Assembly: GCF_016019955.1 (NCBI RefSeq)
Contig: NZ_JAECRZ010000006.1
Location: 1-64,000 of the forward strand
Source of the DNA: Thiosulfatihalobacter marinus
GTDB lineage: Bacteria > Pseudomonadota > Alphaproteobacteria > Rhodobacterales > Rhodobacteraceae
Length of the DNA stretch: 64,000 bases
Reading direction: 5' to 3'
Shown here: positions 53,632 to 62,779 of the stretch, in pieces
How the letters are laid out: every line of letters begins with the position of its first letter
Numbering within the stretch: the stretch's first letter is position 1
Translations under genes and position numbers: made by a program
The notes under the pieces: generated by a model
The model's database searches: none
What the model saw: only the letters and a program-made list of their open reading frames with translations
What the model was told of the DNA's origin: nothing

Positions 53632-54504
53632 ATGGCGGGCGCAGCATATGATGATCGTGACGGCGTGATCTGGGTGGATGGCGAACTGGTCCCATGGCGG
53701 GATGCCAAGGTGCATATCCTGACACATGCCATGCACTATGCCTCTTCCGTGTTCGAGGGAGAGCGCGCCTATAACGGCAAGATCTTCAAAAGCCGCGAAC
53801 ATTCAGAGCGGCTGATCGCCAGCGCCAGGGCGCTGGACATGCCGATGTCCTACAGCGTGGACGATATCGAAGCCGCCAAGCAGGAAGCCCTCACCGCGTC
53901 AGGCTTGCAGGACGCCTATGTGCGCGCGGTGGTCTGGCGCGGTTCGGGCGAAGACATGGGCGTCGCATCGGCGAGGAACCCGGTGCATATGGCTGTCGCC
54001 GTGTGGGGCTGGGGCGCCTATTACGGCGATGCCAAGATGCAGGGCGCCAGGCTCGACATCGCGGAATTCAAACGCCCCTCGCCCGAAACCATCCCGGTCC
54101 ATGCCAAGGCGGCGGGGCTTTACATGATCTGCACCATCTCCAAGCACAAGGCCGAGGCCAAGGGCTGTTCGGACGCGCTGTTCATGGATTATCGCGGCTA
54201 TGTGGCCGAGGCGACCGGCGCCAATATCTTCTTCGTCAAGGACGGCGAAGTGCACACCCCCCTGCCCGATTGCTTCCTGAACGGCCTGACCCGCCAGACC
54301 GTGATCGGAATGCTCAAACAGCGCGGCGTCACGGTGCACGAACGCCACATCCTGCCCGAGGAAATGGCCGGGTTCGAACAATGCTGGCTGACCGGCACCG
54401 CCGCCGAAGTGACCCCGGTGGGCCAGATCGGCGACTATATGTTCGAGGTGGGCGCCCTGACGCGCGAGATCGCCGAGGCGTATGAGAAACTCGTACGCAG
54501 CTGA
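53632..54504 (+). CDS. ilvE: Branched-chain amino acid aminotransferase
   Basis: A 290-residue fold-type IV PLP enzyme for the last step of valine, leucine and isoleucine synthesis. WVDGELVPWRDAKVHILTHA, HYASSVFEGERAYNGKIF, the PLP lysine at Lys159 (PVHAKAAGLYM), VAEATGANIFFVKDG and LNGLTRQTVIGML are the family motifs. ATG 53632 follows AAGGAAG; the longer upstream frame crosses the palindrome. It overlaps the citF-like gene (TGATG), forming an unusual two-gene unit. Confidence 0.95.
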   Translation: MAGAAYDDRDGVIWVDGELVPWRDAKVHILTHAMHYASSVFEGERAYNGKIFKSREHSERLIASARALDMPMSYSVDDIEAAKQEALTASGLQDAYVRAVVWRGSGEDMGVASARNPVHMAVAVWGWGAYYGDAKMQGARLDIAEFKRPSPETIPVHAKAAGLYMICTISKHKAEAKGCSDALFMDYRGYVAEATGANIFFVKDGEVHTPLPDCFLNGLTRQTVIGMLKQRGVTVHERHILPEEMAGFEQCWLTGTAAEVTPVGQIGDYMFEVGALTREIAEAYEKLVRS

Positions 54505-55880
54505 TGTCCGGCTTGCGCGCCGCCATTGAACAGGCCGGTGTCAGGGACAGCGCCACGCTGTCCTTTCACCACCACCTGCGCAATGGCGACGACGCGATGC
54601 GGCAGGTGCTGGCCGCCTGCTCTGACATGGGGCTGCGCGATCTGCATATCGCGCCCTCCTCGCTGTTCCCGGTGCATGGCGCGCTGATCCCGTTTCTGGA
54701 AAACGGCACCGTCACGCGCATCACCACCTCCTATATGACCGGCCCGCTGGCGGACGCGGTCAAGGCGGGCGTTCTGGCCCATCCCGTGCGCCTGCAAAGC
54801 CATGGCAGGCGGGCGGCGGCCATCGCCTCGGGGCAATTGCCGATCGACGCCGCCTTTGTCGCCGCCCCCGCCGTGGACGCAGCGGGCAATCTCTCGGGCG
54901 CCACCGGCCCGTCCGCCTGCGGCCCGCTGGGCTATGCCATGGTGGATGCCGCCCACGCGGCACAGGTGGTCGCGCTGACCGATCACCGCTGCAAGACCGT
55001 GCCGCGCATCTGCATCCCGGCAGAACGGGTGGATCAGATCGTGGCGGTGGATCACATCGGCGACGCAGGTCAGATCGCCTCGGGCACAACCGGGCGCGCG
55101 CCTTCCGAAAACGGCCGCATCATCGCCGATCTGACCGCCCGCCTGATCGCCTGCTCAGGCCATCTGCGCAACGGTTTCTCGTTTCAGACAGGCGCCGGGG
55201 CGACATCGCTGGCCGTGGCCCGCGCACTGGCGCCGCATATGGCAGCCCGCGGCGTAACCGGCGAATTCGCCGCCGGGGGCATCACCGGCGCACTGGTCGA
55301 CATGCTGCACGCCGGACTGTTCCGCCGCTTGTGGGACGTACAGGCGTTCGATCTGGCCGCCGTGCGCTCCTATGCCCGCGACGCCGCCCACCTTCCGATG
55401 TCCGCCGAGCGATACGCCAGCCCGGAGCGCCCCGACACCATCGCACGCCAACTGGACGTGATGATCCTGGGCGCCGCCGAAGTGGACTGCGATTTCAACG
55501 TCAACGTCACCTGCGCCAGCGACGGGCGCATCATTGGCGGCTCGGGTGGTCATTCCGACACGGCGACAGGAGCAAAACTGGCGATCGTCACCACCACTCT
55601 GCGCGCCGGCGGCCATGCCAAGCTGGTCGACCGCCTCACATGCCTGACAACTCCCGGAGCCGCCATCGCGGCGGTCGTGACCGAGGCCGGCATCGCCATC
55701 CACCCGTCCCGCAGCACCCTTGCGACCGCCGCTAAACGCGCCGGACTGCCCCTGAAATCGCTCCAGGACCTGCGCCAACTGGCCGGCCCCCCTTCGCAAC
55801 CGGGACGAGGACAGGGCCGCATCATTGCTGAATGCGAAGCGCCCACCGGAGACATCATCGACACCATCCGCACGGCGTGA
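54504..55880 (+). CDS. citF: Citrate-lyase alpha-subunit-like (CitF) protein, orphan
   Basis: A 458-residue protein matching CitF (citrate:ACP transferase, PF04223): SFHHHLRNGDDAMRQVL, GLRDLHIAPSSLFPVHGALI, FSFQTGAGATSLAVARAL, EVDCDFNVNVTCASDGRIIG and GGHSDTATGAKLAI. The enzyme normally swaps citrate onto the acyl carrier subunit CitD, with CitE then cleaving. Neither citD nor citE nor the citX/citG prosthetic-group genes are present here, and the gene is coupled to ilvE (TGATG). It is also shorter than the about 500 residues of classical CitF. It probably acts as a CoA-transferase on another acid. Confidence 0.8.
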   Translation: MSGLRAAIEQAGVRDSATLSFHHHLRNGDDAMRQVLAACSDMGLRDLHIAPSSLFPVHGALIPFLENGTVTRITTSYMTGPLADAVKAGVLAHPVRLQSHGRRAAAIASGQLPIDAAFVAAPAVDAAGNLSGATGPSACGPLGYAMVDAAHAAQVVALTDHRCKTVPRICIPAERVDQIVAVDHIGDAGQIASGTTGRAPSENGRIIADLTARLIACSGHLRNGFSFQTGAGATSLAVARALAPHMAARGVTGEFAAGGITGALVDMLHAGLFRRLWDVQAFDLAAVRSYARDAAHLPMSAERYASPERPDTIARQLDVMILGAAEVDCDFNVNVTCASDGRIIGGSGGHSDTATGAKLAIVTTTLRAGGHAKLVDRLTCLTTPGAAIAAVVTEAGIAIHPSRSTLATAAKRAGLPLKSLQDLRQLAGPPSQPGRGQGRIIAECEAPTGDIIDTIRTA

Positions 55881-55895
55881 TCCACCCCGGACATA

Positions 55896-55965
55896 AGGGG
55901 GCCAGCCCCCTCTTGAGCCTGAAGGCTCAATTCACCCCCGGGATATTTTTGGCCAAAAGAAGACA
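55896..55965. repeat. Intergenic hairpin repeat (copy 2)
   Basis: GGGGGCCAGCCCCC, then the perfect hairpin TTGAGCC-TGAA-GGCTCAA (55913-55930), CCCCCGGGATATTTTTGG and CCAAAAGAAG. It follows the citF-like gene as a terminator and faces copy 3 on the opposite side of a short gap. Confidence 0.65.
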
Positions 55966-55977
55966 CGGGATCGGCCT

Positions 55978-56040
55978 TTTTCTTTTGGCTCCAAATATCC
56001 CGGGGGAATCGCCGTTAGGCGATGGGGGCAGCGCCCCCGC
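55978..56040. repeat. Intergenic hairpin repeat (copy 3, inverted)
   Basis: In the complementary orientation: CTTTTGGCTCCAAATATCCC, then ATCGCC-GTTA-GGCGAT (56008-56023) and GGGGGCAGCGCCCCC. It terminates the minus-strand EamA gene. With copy 2 it forms a head-to-head pair between converging genes. Confidence 0.65.
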
Positions 56041-56046
56041 CCGGCT

Positions 56047-56964
56047 CTATCCCTGGGGTGTCATTGTCTTGCGGGCATTGCGCTTGAGGCCCAACTGACG
56101 TTCGCGCCAGATGATCAGCACTCCGGCCAGAATGATCACCGAGGATCCGGCCAGCATCATACCCGTGGGCACCTCGTCAAACCAGACATAGCCGATCACA
56201 ATGGCAAACAGCATCGCCGCATAATCGAACGGCGCCACAACCGATGCCGGCGCGAACCGATAGCTGGATGTCAGGAGTATCTGCGCCACCCCGCCCAGCA
56301 GACCGGCGCCAACCAGCAGCCACAACTCGCGTCCCGTTGGGATCACCCAGCCAAATGGCAGCGTCAACAGCGCCAGCCCGGTCGCCGTGATCGAGAAATA
56401 GAACACGATCGCCGAGGTTTCCTCGCTCTGCACCAGCTTGCGGATATGAATCTGTGCCAGGGCCCGGAACACCGCCGAACCCAACACCAATAGGATACCC
56501 AGCATCGCCGCATCATCCGGTGCGCCACCGACAATCGTCAGGCGCGGCCACAAAACGATCATCACGCCCAGAAGCCCGATGAACACCGCCGTCAGTCGAA
56601 AGGCGCGCACGCTTTCGCCCAGGAACATCGCTGCGAACACCACCGTCAACAGCGGCGCGGTAAAGCCGATCGCCGTCACTTCGGGCAGGGGCAGATAGCC
56701 CAGCGATGCAAAACCCAACCCCATCGCCGTAGTGCCGATCAGCCCGCGCCAGAAATGCCCGATCGGGCTTTTCACCTTCAGCCCGGTCGAGAGATCCCCG
56801 CGCCGCCACAGCCATATCAGGATCACCGGCAGCGCCAGCGCCGAACGAAAGAACACTGCCTGTCCGGTCGGCACATGTCCCGCCGTCGCCTTGATGAACG
56901 CCGCCATCACCGAAAACAGCGCCACGGCCAACACCATCAAAAGGATACCGCGCACCGGGTTCAT
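56047..56964 (-). CDS. EamA/DMT-family transporter
   Basis: A 305-residue drug/metabolite transporter with ten hydrophobic helices in two EamA repeats: RGILLMVLAVALFSVMAAFI, GQAVFFRSALALPVILIWLW, GTTAMGLGFASLGYLPL, and the second repeat from about residue 155 (ILLVLGSAVFRALAQIHIRK, FRFAPASVVAPFDYAAMLF-like YRFAPASVVAPFDYAAMLFA). Substrate cannot be predicted. ATG 56964 begins at the conserved first helix; the longer upstream frame overlaps the divergent matB gene leader. Confidence 0.85.
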   Translation of the reverse strand: MNPVRGILLMVLAVALFSVMAAFIKATAGHVPTGQAVFFRSALALPVILIWLWRRGDLSTGLKVKSPIGHFWRGLIGTTAMGLGFASLGYLPLPEVTAIGFTAPLLTVVFAAMFLGESVRAFRLTAVFIGLLGVMIVLWPRLTIVGGAPDDAAMLGILLVLGSAVFRALAQIHIRKLVQSEETSAIVFYFSITATGLALLTLPFGWVIPTGRELWLLVGAGLLGGVAQILLTSSYRFAPASVVAPFDYAAMLFAIVIGYVWFDEVPTGMMLAGSSVIILAGVLIIWRERQLGLKRNARKTMTPQG

Positions 56965-57083
56965 CCTGGACCTTTCCGATTGAGACAGACAATCCCTACC
57001 AGCCCGCGTGCGTGACGGAAACCACCCTTGATCTTTGGGCCCGGCAGGGGGACACATTGGCACGAACCACCACGGGAACCGCC

Positions 57084-58586
57084 ATGTCCGACCAGAACCA
57101 CCTGATCACCCGCCTGCGCGCCGCCTCGTCCGGGCGCGAGGACGACATCTTTGCCCATACACCCGACGGTACAACCATGAGCTATGGCGCGCTGTTTGCC
57201 GGGGCCAAGACCATGGCCGCCGCGCTGACGGAACACGGCCTCCGGCCGGGAGACAGAGTGGCCGTGCAGGTAGAAAAAACGCTCCAGGCGATTCAGCTTT
57301 ATCTTGGCACGGTCATGGCCGGCGGCGTCTTCCTGCCGCTGAACACAGCCTACACCACCTCCGAACTTGGGTATTTCCTGGCCGATGCCACACCGCGCGT
57401 GGTCGTCTGCGATCCGGCCCGCCGCGACGCCACCGCCGCGATTGCCGGCACCGCAACCGTCCTCACGCTGGATGCCAACGGCGCGGGCAGCCTGGCCATT
57501 GCCGCCGCCCGGCACACCAGTTTTACCCCTGTACCGCGCACGGCCGACGATCTTGCCGCGATCCTCTACACCTCCGGCACCACGGGCCGCTCCAAAGGCG
57601 CGATGCTCAGCCATGCCAACCTGGCCTCGAATTCCGAAACCCTGCGGGACCACTGGCGTTTCACCGCCGATGACGTGCTGATCCACGCCTTGCCGATATT
57701 CCACACCCACGGGCTTTTCGTGGCCACCAATGTCGCCCTTCTGGCAGGCGCATCCATCGTCTTTCTGCCGAAATTCGACGCCGATGCCATCCTGAACGCC
57801 ATGCCCCGCGCCACCGCATTGATGGGGGTGCCCACCTTTTACACCCGCCTGCTGGACGATCCGCGCCTGAATCGCGCCCGCGCCGCCAACATGCGCCTCT
57901 TCATCTCCGGCTCCGCGCCGCTCCTGGTGGACACGCACGAGAAATGGCAGGCCCGCACCGGCCACCGCATCCTGGAACGCTATGGCATGACCGAAACCAA
58001 CATGAGCACGTCCAACCCCTATGACGGCGAGCGCCGCGCCGGCACCGTCGGCTTTCCCCTGCCCGGGGTCGAGGCGCGCATCCGCCTGAAAGGCACCGAG
58101 GTCGCCCCCGGCGAGATCGGCGTGCTCGAAGTGCGCGGCCCCAACGTGTTCCAGGGCTATTGGCAGATGCCCGAAAAAACCGCCGAAGAGCTCCTGCCGG
58201 ATGGCTGGTTCATCACCGGTGATCTGGCCCGCAGGGACAAGGACGGCTACGTCATCATCGTCGGGCGCGACAAGGACCTGATCATCACCGGGGGGTTCAA
58301 CGTCTACCCCAAAGAGGTCGAAAGCCTGATCGATGATCTGCCCGGCGTTCTGGAAAGCGCGGTGATCGGCGTGCCTCACCCGGATTTCGGCGAGGCCGTG
58401 GTGGCCGTTGTCGTGCCCTCGGGCGCCCCCCTGAACGCCACCGACATCATCGCGCCACTGGCCGGCAGGCTGGCAAGGTTCAAACACCCCAAACAGGTGA
58501 TCTTCCTGCCCGAACTGCCGCGCAACACCATGGGCAAGGTCCAGAAAAAGACGCTGCGCGAAACCTGCGCAACCCTGTTCACCTGA
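57084..58586 (+). CDS. matB: Malonyl-CoA synthetase (MatB-type)
   Basis: A 500-residue acyl-adenylate-forming ligase. LYLGTVMAGGVFLPLNTAYT, LAAILYTSGTTGRSKGAMLS (P-loop), LIHALPIFHTHGLFVATNV, ERYGMTETNMSTSNPYDGER and the A8-type GRDKDLIITGGFNVYPKEVE strongly resemble Rhodopseudomonas MatB, which makes malonyl-CoA from malonate, ATP and CoA. ATG 57084 (MSDQNH) is chosen; a GTG at 57012 is possible. It could supply extender units to the PKS 20 kb away, but no physical link exists. Confidence 0.9.
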   Translation: MSDQNHLITRLRAASSGREDDIFAHTPDGTTMSYGALFAGAKTMAAALTEHGLRPGDRVAVQVEKTLQAIQLYLGTVMAGGVFLPLNTAYTTSELGYFLADATPRVVVCDPARRDATAAIAGTATVLTLDANGAGSLAIAAARHTSFTPVPRTADDLAAILYTSGTTGRSKGAMLSHANLASNSETLRDHWRFTADDVLIHALPIFHTHGLFVATNVALLAGASIVFLPKFDADAILNAMPRATALMGVPTFYTRLLDDPRLNRARAANMRLFISGSAPLLVDTHEKWQARTGHRILERYGMTETNMSTSNPYDGERRAGTVGFPLPGVEARIRLKGTEVAPGEIGVLEVRGPNVFQGYWQMPEKTAEELLPDGWFITGDLARRDKDGYVIIVGRDKDLIITGGFNVYPKEVESLIDDLPGVLESAVIGVPHPDFGEAVVAVVVPSGAPLNATDIIAPLAGRLARFKHPKQVIFLPELPRNTMGKVQKKTLRETCATLFT

Positions 58587-58590
58587 TCCC

Positions 58591-58662
58591 GTTCTTCATT
58601 TTGCCGGAAATACTCCGGGGGGGGGCGCTCGCAGAGCGGCGGGGGGCTGGCCCCCCTTGCCC
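58591..58662. repeat. Intergenic hairpin repeat (copy 4, inverted)
   Basis: GTTCTTCATTTTGCCGGAAA, TACTCCGGGG, CGCTC-GCA-GAGCG (58626-58638) and GGGGGGCTGGCCCCCC (58641-58656). It is the reverse complement of the order seen at 48098-48162 and lies between matB and the P450 gene. Confidence 0.7.
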
Positions 58663-58706
58663 CACCCGGCCACCCGGTGGAACACTGCGGGCAGAAGGAG
58701 ACCGCC

Positions 58707-59864
58707 ATGTCGAACGCCCCGGTTTACGAAATTGACCTGCCCGCCTTTCGCGCCGATCCCTACCCCGATCTCAAACGGATGCGCGCACAGGCACCGATTG
58801 CCCATGTCCCCCAGCTTGGCGCCACGCTGATCACCCGGCGCAACGATATCTTCACCCATGAAAAGAACATCGCGGTGTTTTCCTCGGATCAGCCCGCCGG
58901 GCTGATGACCGTGCTGATGGGCCAGAACCTGATGCGCAAGGACGGCGCGGCGCATATGGCCGAACGCCGCGCGATCTTTCCCACCGTGTCGCCCAAAACC
59001 GTGCGCGATGTCTGGAAGGCACAGTTCCAATCCGCCATGGCCGCCATACTCGACCGCGTCGCGCCGCAACGCCACGCCGATCTGGTGGCCGATATCGCCC
59101 GCCCGGCCTCGGGCGAGGCGCTCAGGGCTCTGACCGGGCTGACCAATATGACCTGGGCCGAAATGGACCGGGTCAGCCAGGGCATGATCGACGGCTGCGC
59201 CAATTACACCGGCGATCCGGCGGTCACGGCCCGCTGCCACGATTGCACCGCCTCGATCGATGCCCACATCACCGCGCGCCTGCCGGAACTGGCCGCCACC
59301 CCCGATCTTTCGCTGCTGTCGGTGATGATGCAGGCCGGGCTGCCCGAACCCGCGATCCGCGCCAATGTGAAGCTGGCGATCTCGGGCGGACAGAACGAAC
59401 CGCGCGACGCCATTGCCGGGGCGGCCTGGGCGCTGCTCACCCACCCCGACCAGCTGGCGCTGGTCCAGGGCGGCACCGCCACGTGGTCCCGGGTATTCGA
59501 GGAATACGCCCGCTGGATATCCCCCATCGGCATGTCGCCCCGCCGCGTCGCCCGGCGCTACGAAACCGGCGGCATCACGTTTCAGCCCGAAGATCGCGTG
59601 TTCCTGATGTTCGGCTCGGGCAACCGCGACGAAACGGTGTTTGCCCGCCCCGACGCATTCGACATCACCCAGGATTGCGGCCCCGCCATCAGCTTTGGCG
59701 CCGGACCGCATTTCTGCGCCGGGGCCTGGGCCGCGCGCTGCCTGATCGCCGAGGTGGCGCTGCCCATGCTGTTTGACCGCCTTCCCGGATTGCGCCTTGC
59801 CGGCGACGCGCCGTTCGAGGGCTGGGCCTTTCGTGGCCCGCTGCGGGTGCCGGTCGCCTGGTAG
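58707..59864 (+). CDS. Cytochrome P450
   Basis: A 385-residue soluble bacterial P450. Heme-thiolate loop SFGAGPHFCAGAWAAR with Cys337; ExxR and PxxR regions are visible as FEEYARWISPIGMSPRRVARR. The I-helix segment reads AISGGQNEPRDAI (about 224-236), where the usual threonine of the acid-alcohol pair is replaced by proline. No ferredoxin or reductase gene is adjacent. AAGGAG precedes ATG 58707. Substrate unknown; a hydroxylase for a small carboxylic or isoprenoid molecule is possible. Confidence 0.9.
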   Translation: MSNAPVYEIDLPAFRADPYPDLKRMRAQAPIAHVPQLGATLITRRNDIFTHEKNIAVFSSDQPAGLMTVLMGQNLMRKDGAAHMAERRAIFPTVSPKTVRDVWKAQFQSAMAAILDRVAPQRHADLVADIARPASGEALRALTGLTNMTWAEMDRVSQGMIDGCANYTGDPAVTARCHDCTASIDAHITARLPELAATPDLSLLSVMMQAGLPEPAIRANVKLAISGGQNEPRDAIAGAAWALLTHPDQLALVQGGTATWSRVFEEYARWISPIGMSPRRVARRYETGGITFQPEDRVFLMFGSGNRDETVFARPDAFDITQDCGPAISFGAGPHFCAGAWAARCLIAEVALPMLFDRLPGLRLAGDAPFEGWAFRGPLRVPVAW

Positions 59865-59903
59865 CCGGGCCACCCTGGTGCCGGGCCTGTCCCAGGCCGC
59901 GGT

Positions 59904-60566
59904 TCACGCGCCCCACGCCCCCGGCAGCGCAACGCCAATCTCCGCCGCCAGCGCCTCGGCAAAGCGGCGCATCACCGCCACGCGCTCTTGCGCCAGCCGC
60001 CGCCCCGTCGCCGTCAGCATCCCCTCCGGCAATCGCAAAAGCTTGACCGGCCAGTGATCCATCGCATACCGCCCATCGTCCCAGCCCCGCGCCCCGGCCC
60101 AGGGATCCCCCGGATCATACAGCGCCCGCCCCAACGCGCCCGACACCGCGAAACACCGCGCGATCCCCACCGCGCCCAGCGCATCCAGCCTGTCGGCATC
60201 CCGCAATACCCGCGCCTCGATGGTTTCGGGCGCAATTCCCGCCGAAAAGCTGTGCGCGGCGATTGCGTGACACACCGCGTCACAATCCCCGCCCAGCCCA
60301 AGATCGCGCAGAATCGGCACCGCGGCCTCCGCCGCCAGAACCGAGCCCCGCGCCCGCTGGGGATGATCCTTGGGCAGGTTCACCAGATCATGCAGATAGA
60401 CCGCCGCCAGCAACACGGTACGGTTCACACCCGCCTCGCCCCCGGCAATGGCACAGGCATTGGCCCAGACCCGATCCAGATGCGCCAGATCATGCGTCGT
60501 GTCCAACACCATGCGCGCGGCCACGACGCGCCGCAGCCGGTCACGCAGATCGCCCGGCTCAGCCAA
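59904..60566 (-). CDS. HD-domain phosphohydrolase (YedJ-like)
   Basis: A 220-residue metal-dependent hydrolase of the HD superfamily: [15 protein letters not shown] (first His-Asp region), [19 protein letters not shown] (HD motif), [10 protein letters not shown] and [19 protein letters not shown]. The family acts on nucleotides or other phosphoesters. The 5' end overlaps the end of aroC; TTG 60566 gives a short overlap of 8 bases, while ATG 60512 would shorten the protein by 18 residues. It is encoded downstream of aroC in the same direction, suggesting cotranscription. Confidence 0.78.
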   Translation of the reverse strand: MAEPGDLRDRLRRVVAARMVLDTTHDLAHLDRVWANACAIAGGEAGVNRTVLLAAVYLHDLVNLPKDHPQRARGSVLAAEAAVPILRDLGLGGDCDAVCHAIAAHSFSAGIAPETIEARVLRDADRLDALGAVGIARCFAVSGALGRALYDPGDPWAGARGWDDGRYAMDHWPVKLLRLPEGMLTATGRRLAQERVAVMRRFAEALAAEIGVALPGAWGA

Positions 60567-61662
60567 TCCGGCCCCTGTTCCCGCCAACCTGTCCGCGATG
60601 CAACAGCAGATGGTCCAGCACCACACAGGCCATCATCGCCTCGCCCACCGGCACCGCACGGATGCCGACACAGGGATCGTGCCGCCCCTTGGTGATCACC
60701 TCGATCGGCGTGCCATCCTTGCGGATCGACTTGCGCGGGCTCAGGATCGAGCTGGTCGGCTTGACCGCGAACCGCACCACCAGATCCTGACCCGTCGATA
60801 TTCCGCCCAGTATACCGCCCGCATGGTTCGAACTGTATTCCGGACCGGTCTCGCCCATGTAAATCTCGTCGGCGTTCTGCGTGCCGCGCAACCGCGCCGC
60901 CGCCATGCCTTCACCGATCTCCACCCCCTTGACGGCATTGATCGACATCATCGCCGCCGCCAGATCCGTGTCCAGCTTGCCATAGACCGGCGCGCCCAGC
61001 CCGGCGGGCACACCGCGCGCCACCACCTCGACAACCGCGCCCACGCTGTCATGCGCCTTGCGCAGATCCTGCAAATACTCTTCCCACTGGCGCGCCACCT
61101 CCGGCCCTTGCGGAATCCAGAAATCGTTCCGCTCAATGGCATCCCGGTCAAACCGGCTGCGGTCGATCTCCAGATCGCCCATCGCCACCATATAGCCCTG
61201 GATCTCGACCCCGGGCACCAGCGCCCGGATCGCCTCGCGCGCCACTCCGCCCGCCGCCACCCGCGCCGCCGTTTCCCGCGCCGAAGACCGCCCGCCACCG
61301 CGATAATCGCGAATGCCGTATTTCTGCCAATAGGTGATGTCGGCATGACCGGGACGGAAGGTTTCGGAAATATCCCCGTAGTCCTTGCTGCGCTGATCGG
61401 TGTTCTCGATCATCAACTGGATCGGCGTGCCGGTCGATTGCCCCTCGAACACGCCCGACAGGATCTTTACCGCGTCCGGCTCGTTGCGCTGGGTGGTGTT
61501 CCTGTTCTGGCCCGGGCGGCGCCTGTCCAGCCAGACCTGCAACATCTCCGCATCCAGCGGCACCCCCGGCGGACAGCCATCCACGGTGGCGCCCAGCGCC
61601 GGTCCGTGGCTTTCGCCCCAGGTGGTGACACGGAATAGATGTCCAAAACTGTTCATCGACAT
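60559..61662 (-). CDS. aroC: Chorismate synthase
   Basis: A 367-residue FMN-dependent enzyme converting EPSP to chorismate, last step of the shikimate pathway. [68 protein letters not shown] and [16 protein letters not shown] are the diagnostic blocks. AGGAG sits upstream of ATG 61662 at 10 bases; ATG 61656 is an alternative. Full length for the family. Confidence 0.97.
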   Translation of the reverse strand: MSMNSFGHLFRVTTWGESHGPALGATVDGCPPGVPLDAEMLQVWLDRRRPGQNRNTTQRNEPDAVKILSGVFEGQSTGTPIQLMIENTDQRSKDYGDISETFRPGHADITYWQKYGIRDYRGGGRSSARETAARVAAGGVAREAIRALVPGVEIQGYMVAMGDLEIDRSRFDRDAIERNDFWIPQGPEVARQWEEYLQDLRKAHDSVGAVVEVVARGVPAGLGAPVYGKLDTDLAAAMMSINAVKGVEIGEGMAAARLRGTQNADEIYMGETGPEYSSNHAGGILGGISTGQDLVVRFAVKPTSSILSPRKSIRKDGTPIEVITKGRHDPCVGIRAVPVGEAMMACVVLDHLLLHRGQVGGNRGRIG

Positions 61663-61694
61663 ATCGGGCGCTCTCCTGACAGGTTGCGCCCCAA

Positions 61695-62555
61695 TTAGCC
61701 GCCCTGCGCTTCCTCGTCCAGCATCGCCTTCAGCGCGGTACGATAATCGGGGTATTTCAGAACCACCCCCAGCTCATGCTTGATCCGGTCGTTGCGCACC
61801 CGCTTGCTGTCGCTGTAGAAACTGCGCGCCATCGGCGTCATGTCCGCCGCTTCAAACGGCACTTCGGGCGGCGGCTCCATACCCAGCAACCCGGCCGCAT
61901 AAGCCAGAATATCCTGCGGCGGCGCGGGCGTGTCGTCACATACGTTATACACCCGCCCCGGATCGGGCCGCGCCATCGACGCGTCCAGCACCTGCGCAAT
62001 ATCGTCCACATGGGCGCGCGAAAACACCTGGTTCTTCTTGATGATCCGCCGCGCGGTGCCATTGCGCAGCTTGGCAAACGGCCCGCGCCCCGGCCCGTAA
62101 ATTCCCGCCAGCCGGAAAACATGCAGCGGCAGCCCCGGCACATCGCGCCATTCCGCCTCGGCAGCCACCCGCATCTGCCCGCGCCGGCCACCCGGATGCA
62201 ACGGCGTGTCCTCGTCCACCCAGCCGCCATCCATATCGCCATAAACACCCGTGGTGGACAGATAACCCACCCATGTCAGCCCCGGCGCCGCCCTCTTCAG
62301 CGCATCGCGCCCGGCGCGCAACACCGGATCACCTTCCGCATCCGGCCGGATCGAGGTCAACACGTGGCTCACCCCCTCCAGCGCGGCTTCAAAATCAATC
62401 GGCCATTGCAACGCGCGCACGCCTTCGGCCTCGACATCCGGGATCTGGGCGGCGTCGCGCACCGTGCCGATCACACGCCAGCCTTGCGGCACCAGCCGCC
62501 GGGCCAGCGCCCGCGCACTGTAACCATGCCCAAGGGATAACAGGGTCTTGCTCAT
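61695..62555 (-). CDS. NAD-dependent epimerase/dehydratase-like (SDR) protein
   Basis: A 286-residue extended SDR (YeeZ-like). The Rossmann start is [17 protein letters not shown] (GxGxxA-type), [14 protein letters not shown] carries Thr/Tyr of the active site, and [14 protein letters not shown] is the usual C-terminal signature; [19 protein letters not shown] follows. ATG 62555. The cofactor-binding motif supports NAD(P) binding, but the substrate is not apparent. It lies 32 bases upstream of aroC with the same orientation. Confidence 0.82.
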   Translation of the reverse strand: MSKTLLSLGHGYSARALARRLVPQGWRVIGTVRDAAQIPDVEAEGVRALQWPIDFEAALEGVSHVLTSIRPDAEGDPVLRAGRDALKRAAPGLTWVGYLSTTGVYGDMDGGWVDEDTPLHPGGRRGQMRVAAEAEWRDVPGLPLHVFRLAGIYGPGRGPFAKLRNGTARRIIKKNQVFSRAHVDDIAQVLDASMARPDPGRVYNVCDDTPAPPQDILAYAAGLLGMEPPPEVPFEAADMTPMARSFYSDSKRVRNDRIKHELGVVLKYPDYRTALKAMLDEEAQGG

Positions 62556-62723
62556 GCCCGCACCCTGCCCCCGGCGCTGGCGGGAAACAAGCCCATCCGC
62601 CCCGATTTTGTCACTACACAAGGCAACCGCGACCAACTGTCCGAAAATTTCGCCCGCTCCCCCCGCGCCATCACCGGGCCCAAAACCACCCGGCCCGCCA
62701 GCGGCCCCGTCACCGCCACCCTT

Positions 62724-62746
62724 TCATTGTTCCGAAAATACTCACT
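62724..62746. repeat. Short intergenic repeat, variant form (second copy)
   Basis: TTTCATTGTTCCGAAAATAC followed by TCAC matches 52192-52214 closely, and lies between the SDR start and the caiD-like gene end. Confidence 0.5.
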
Positions 62747-62779
62747 TCCCACAGCCCGGCCCGGATGCCCCGCTCCCGC

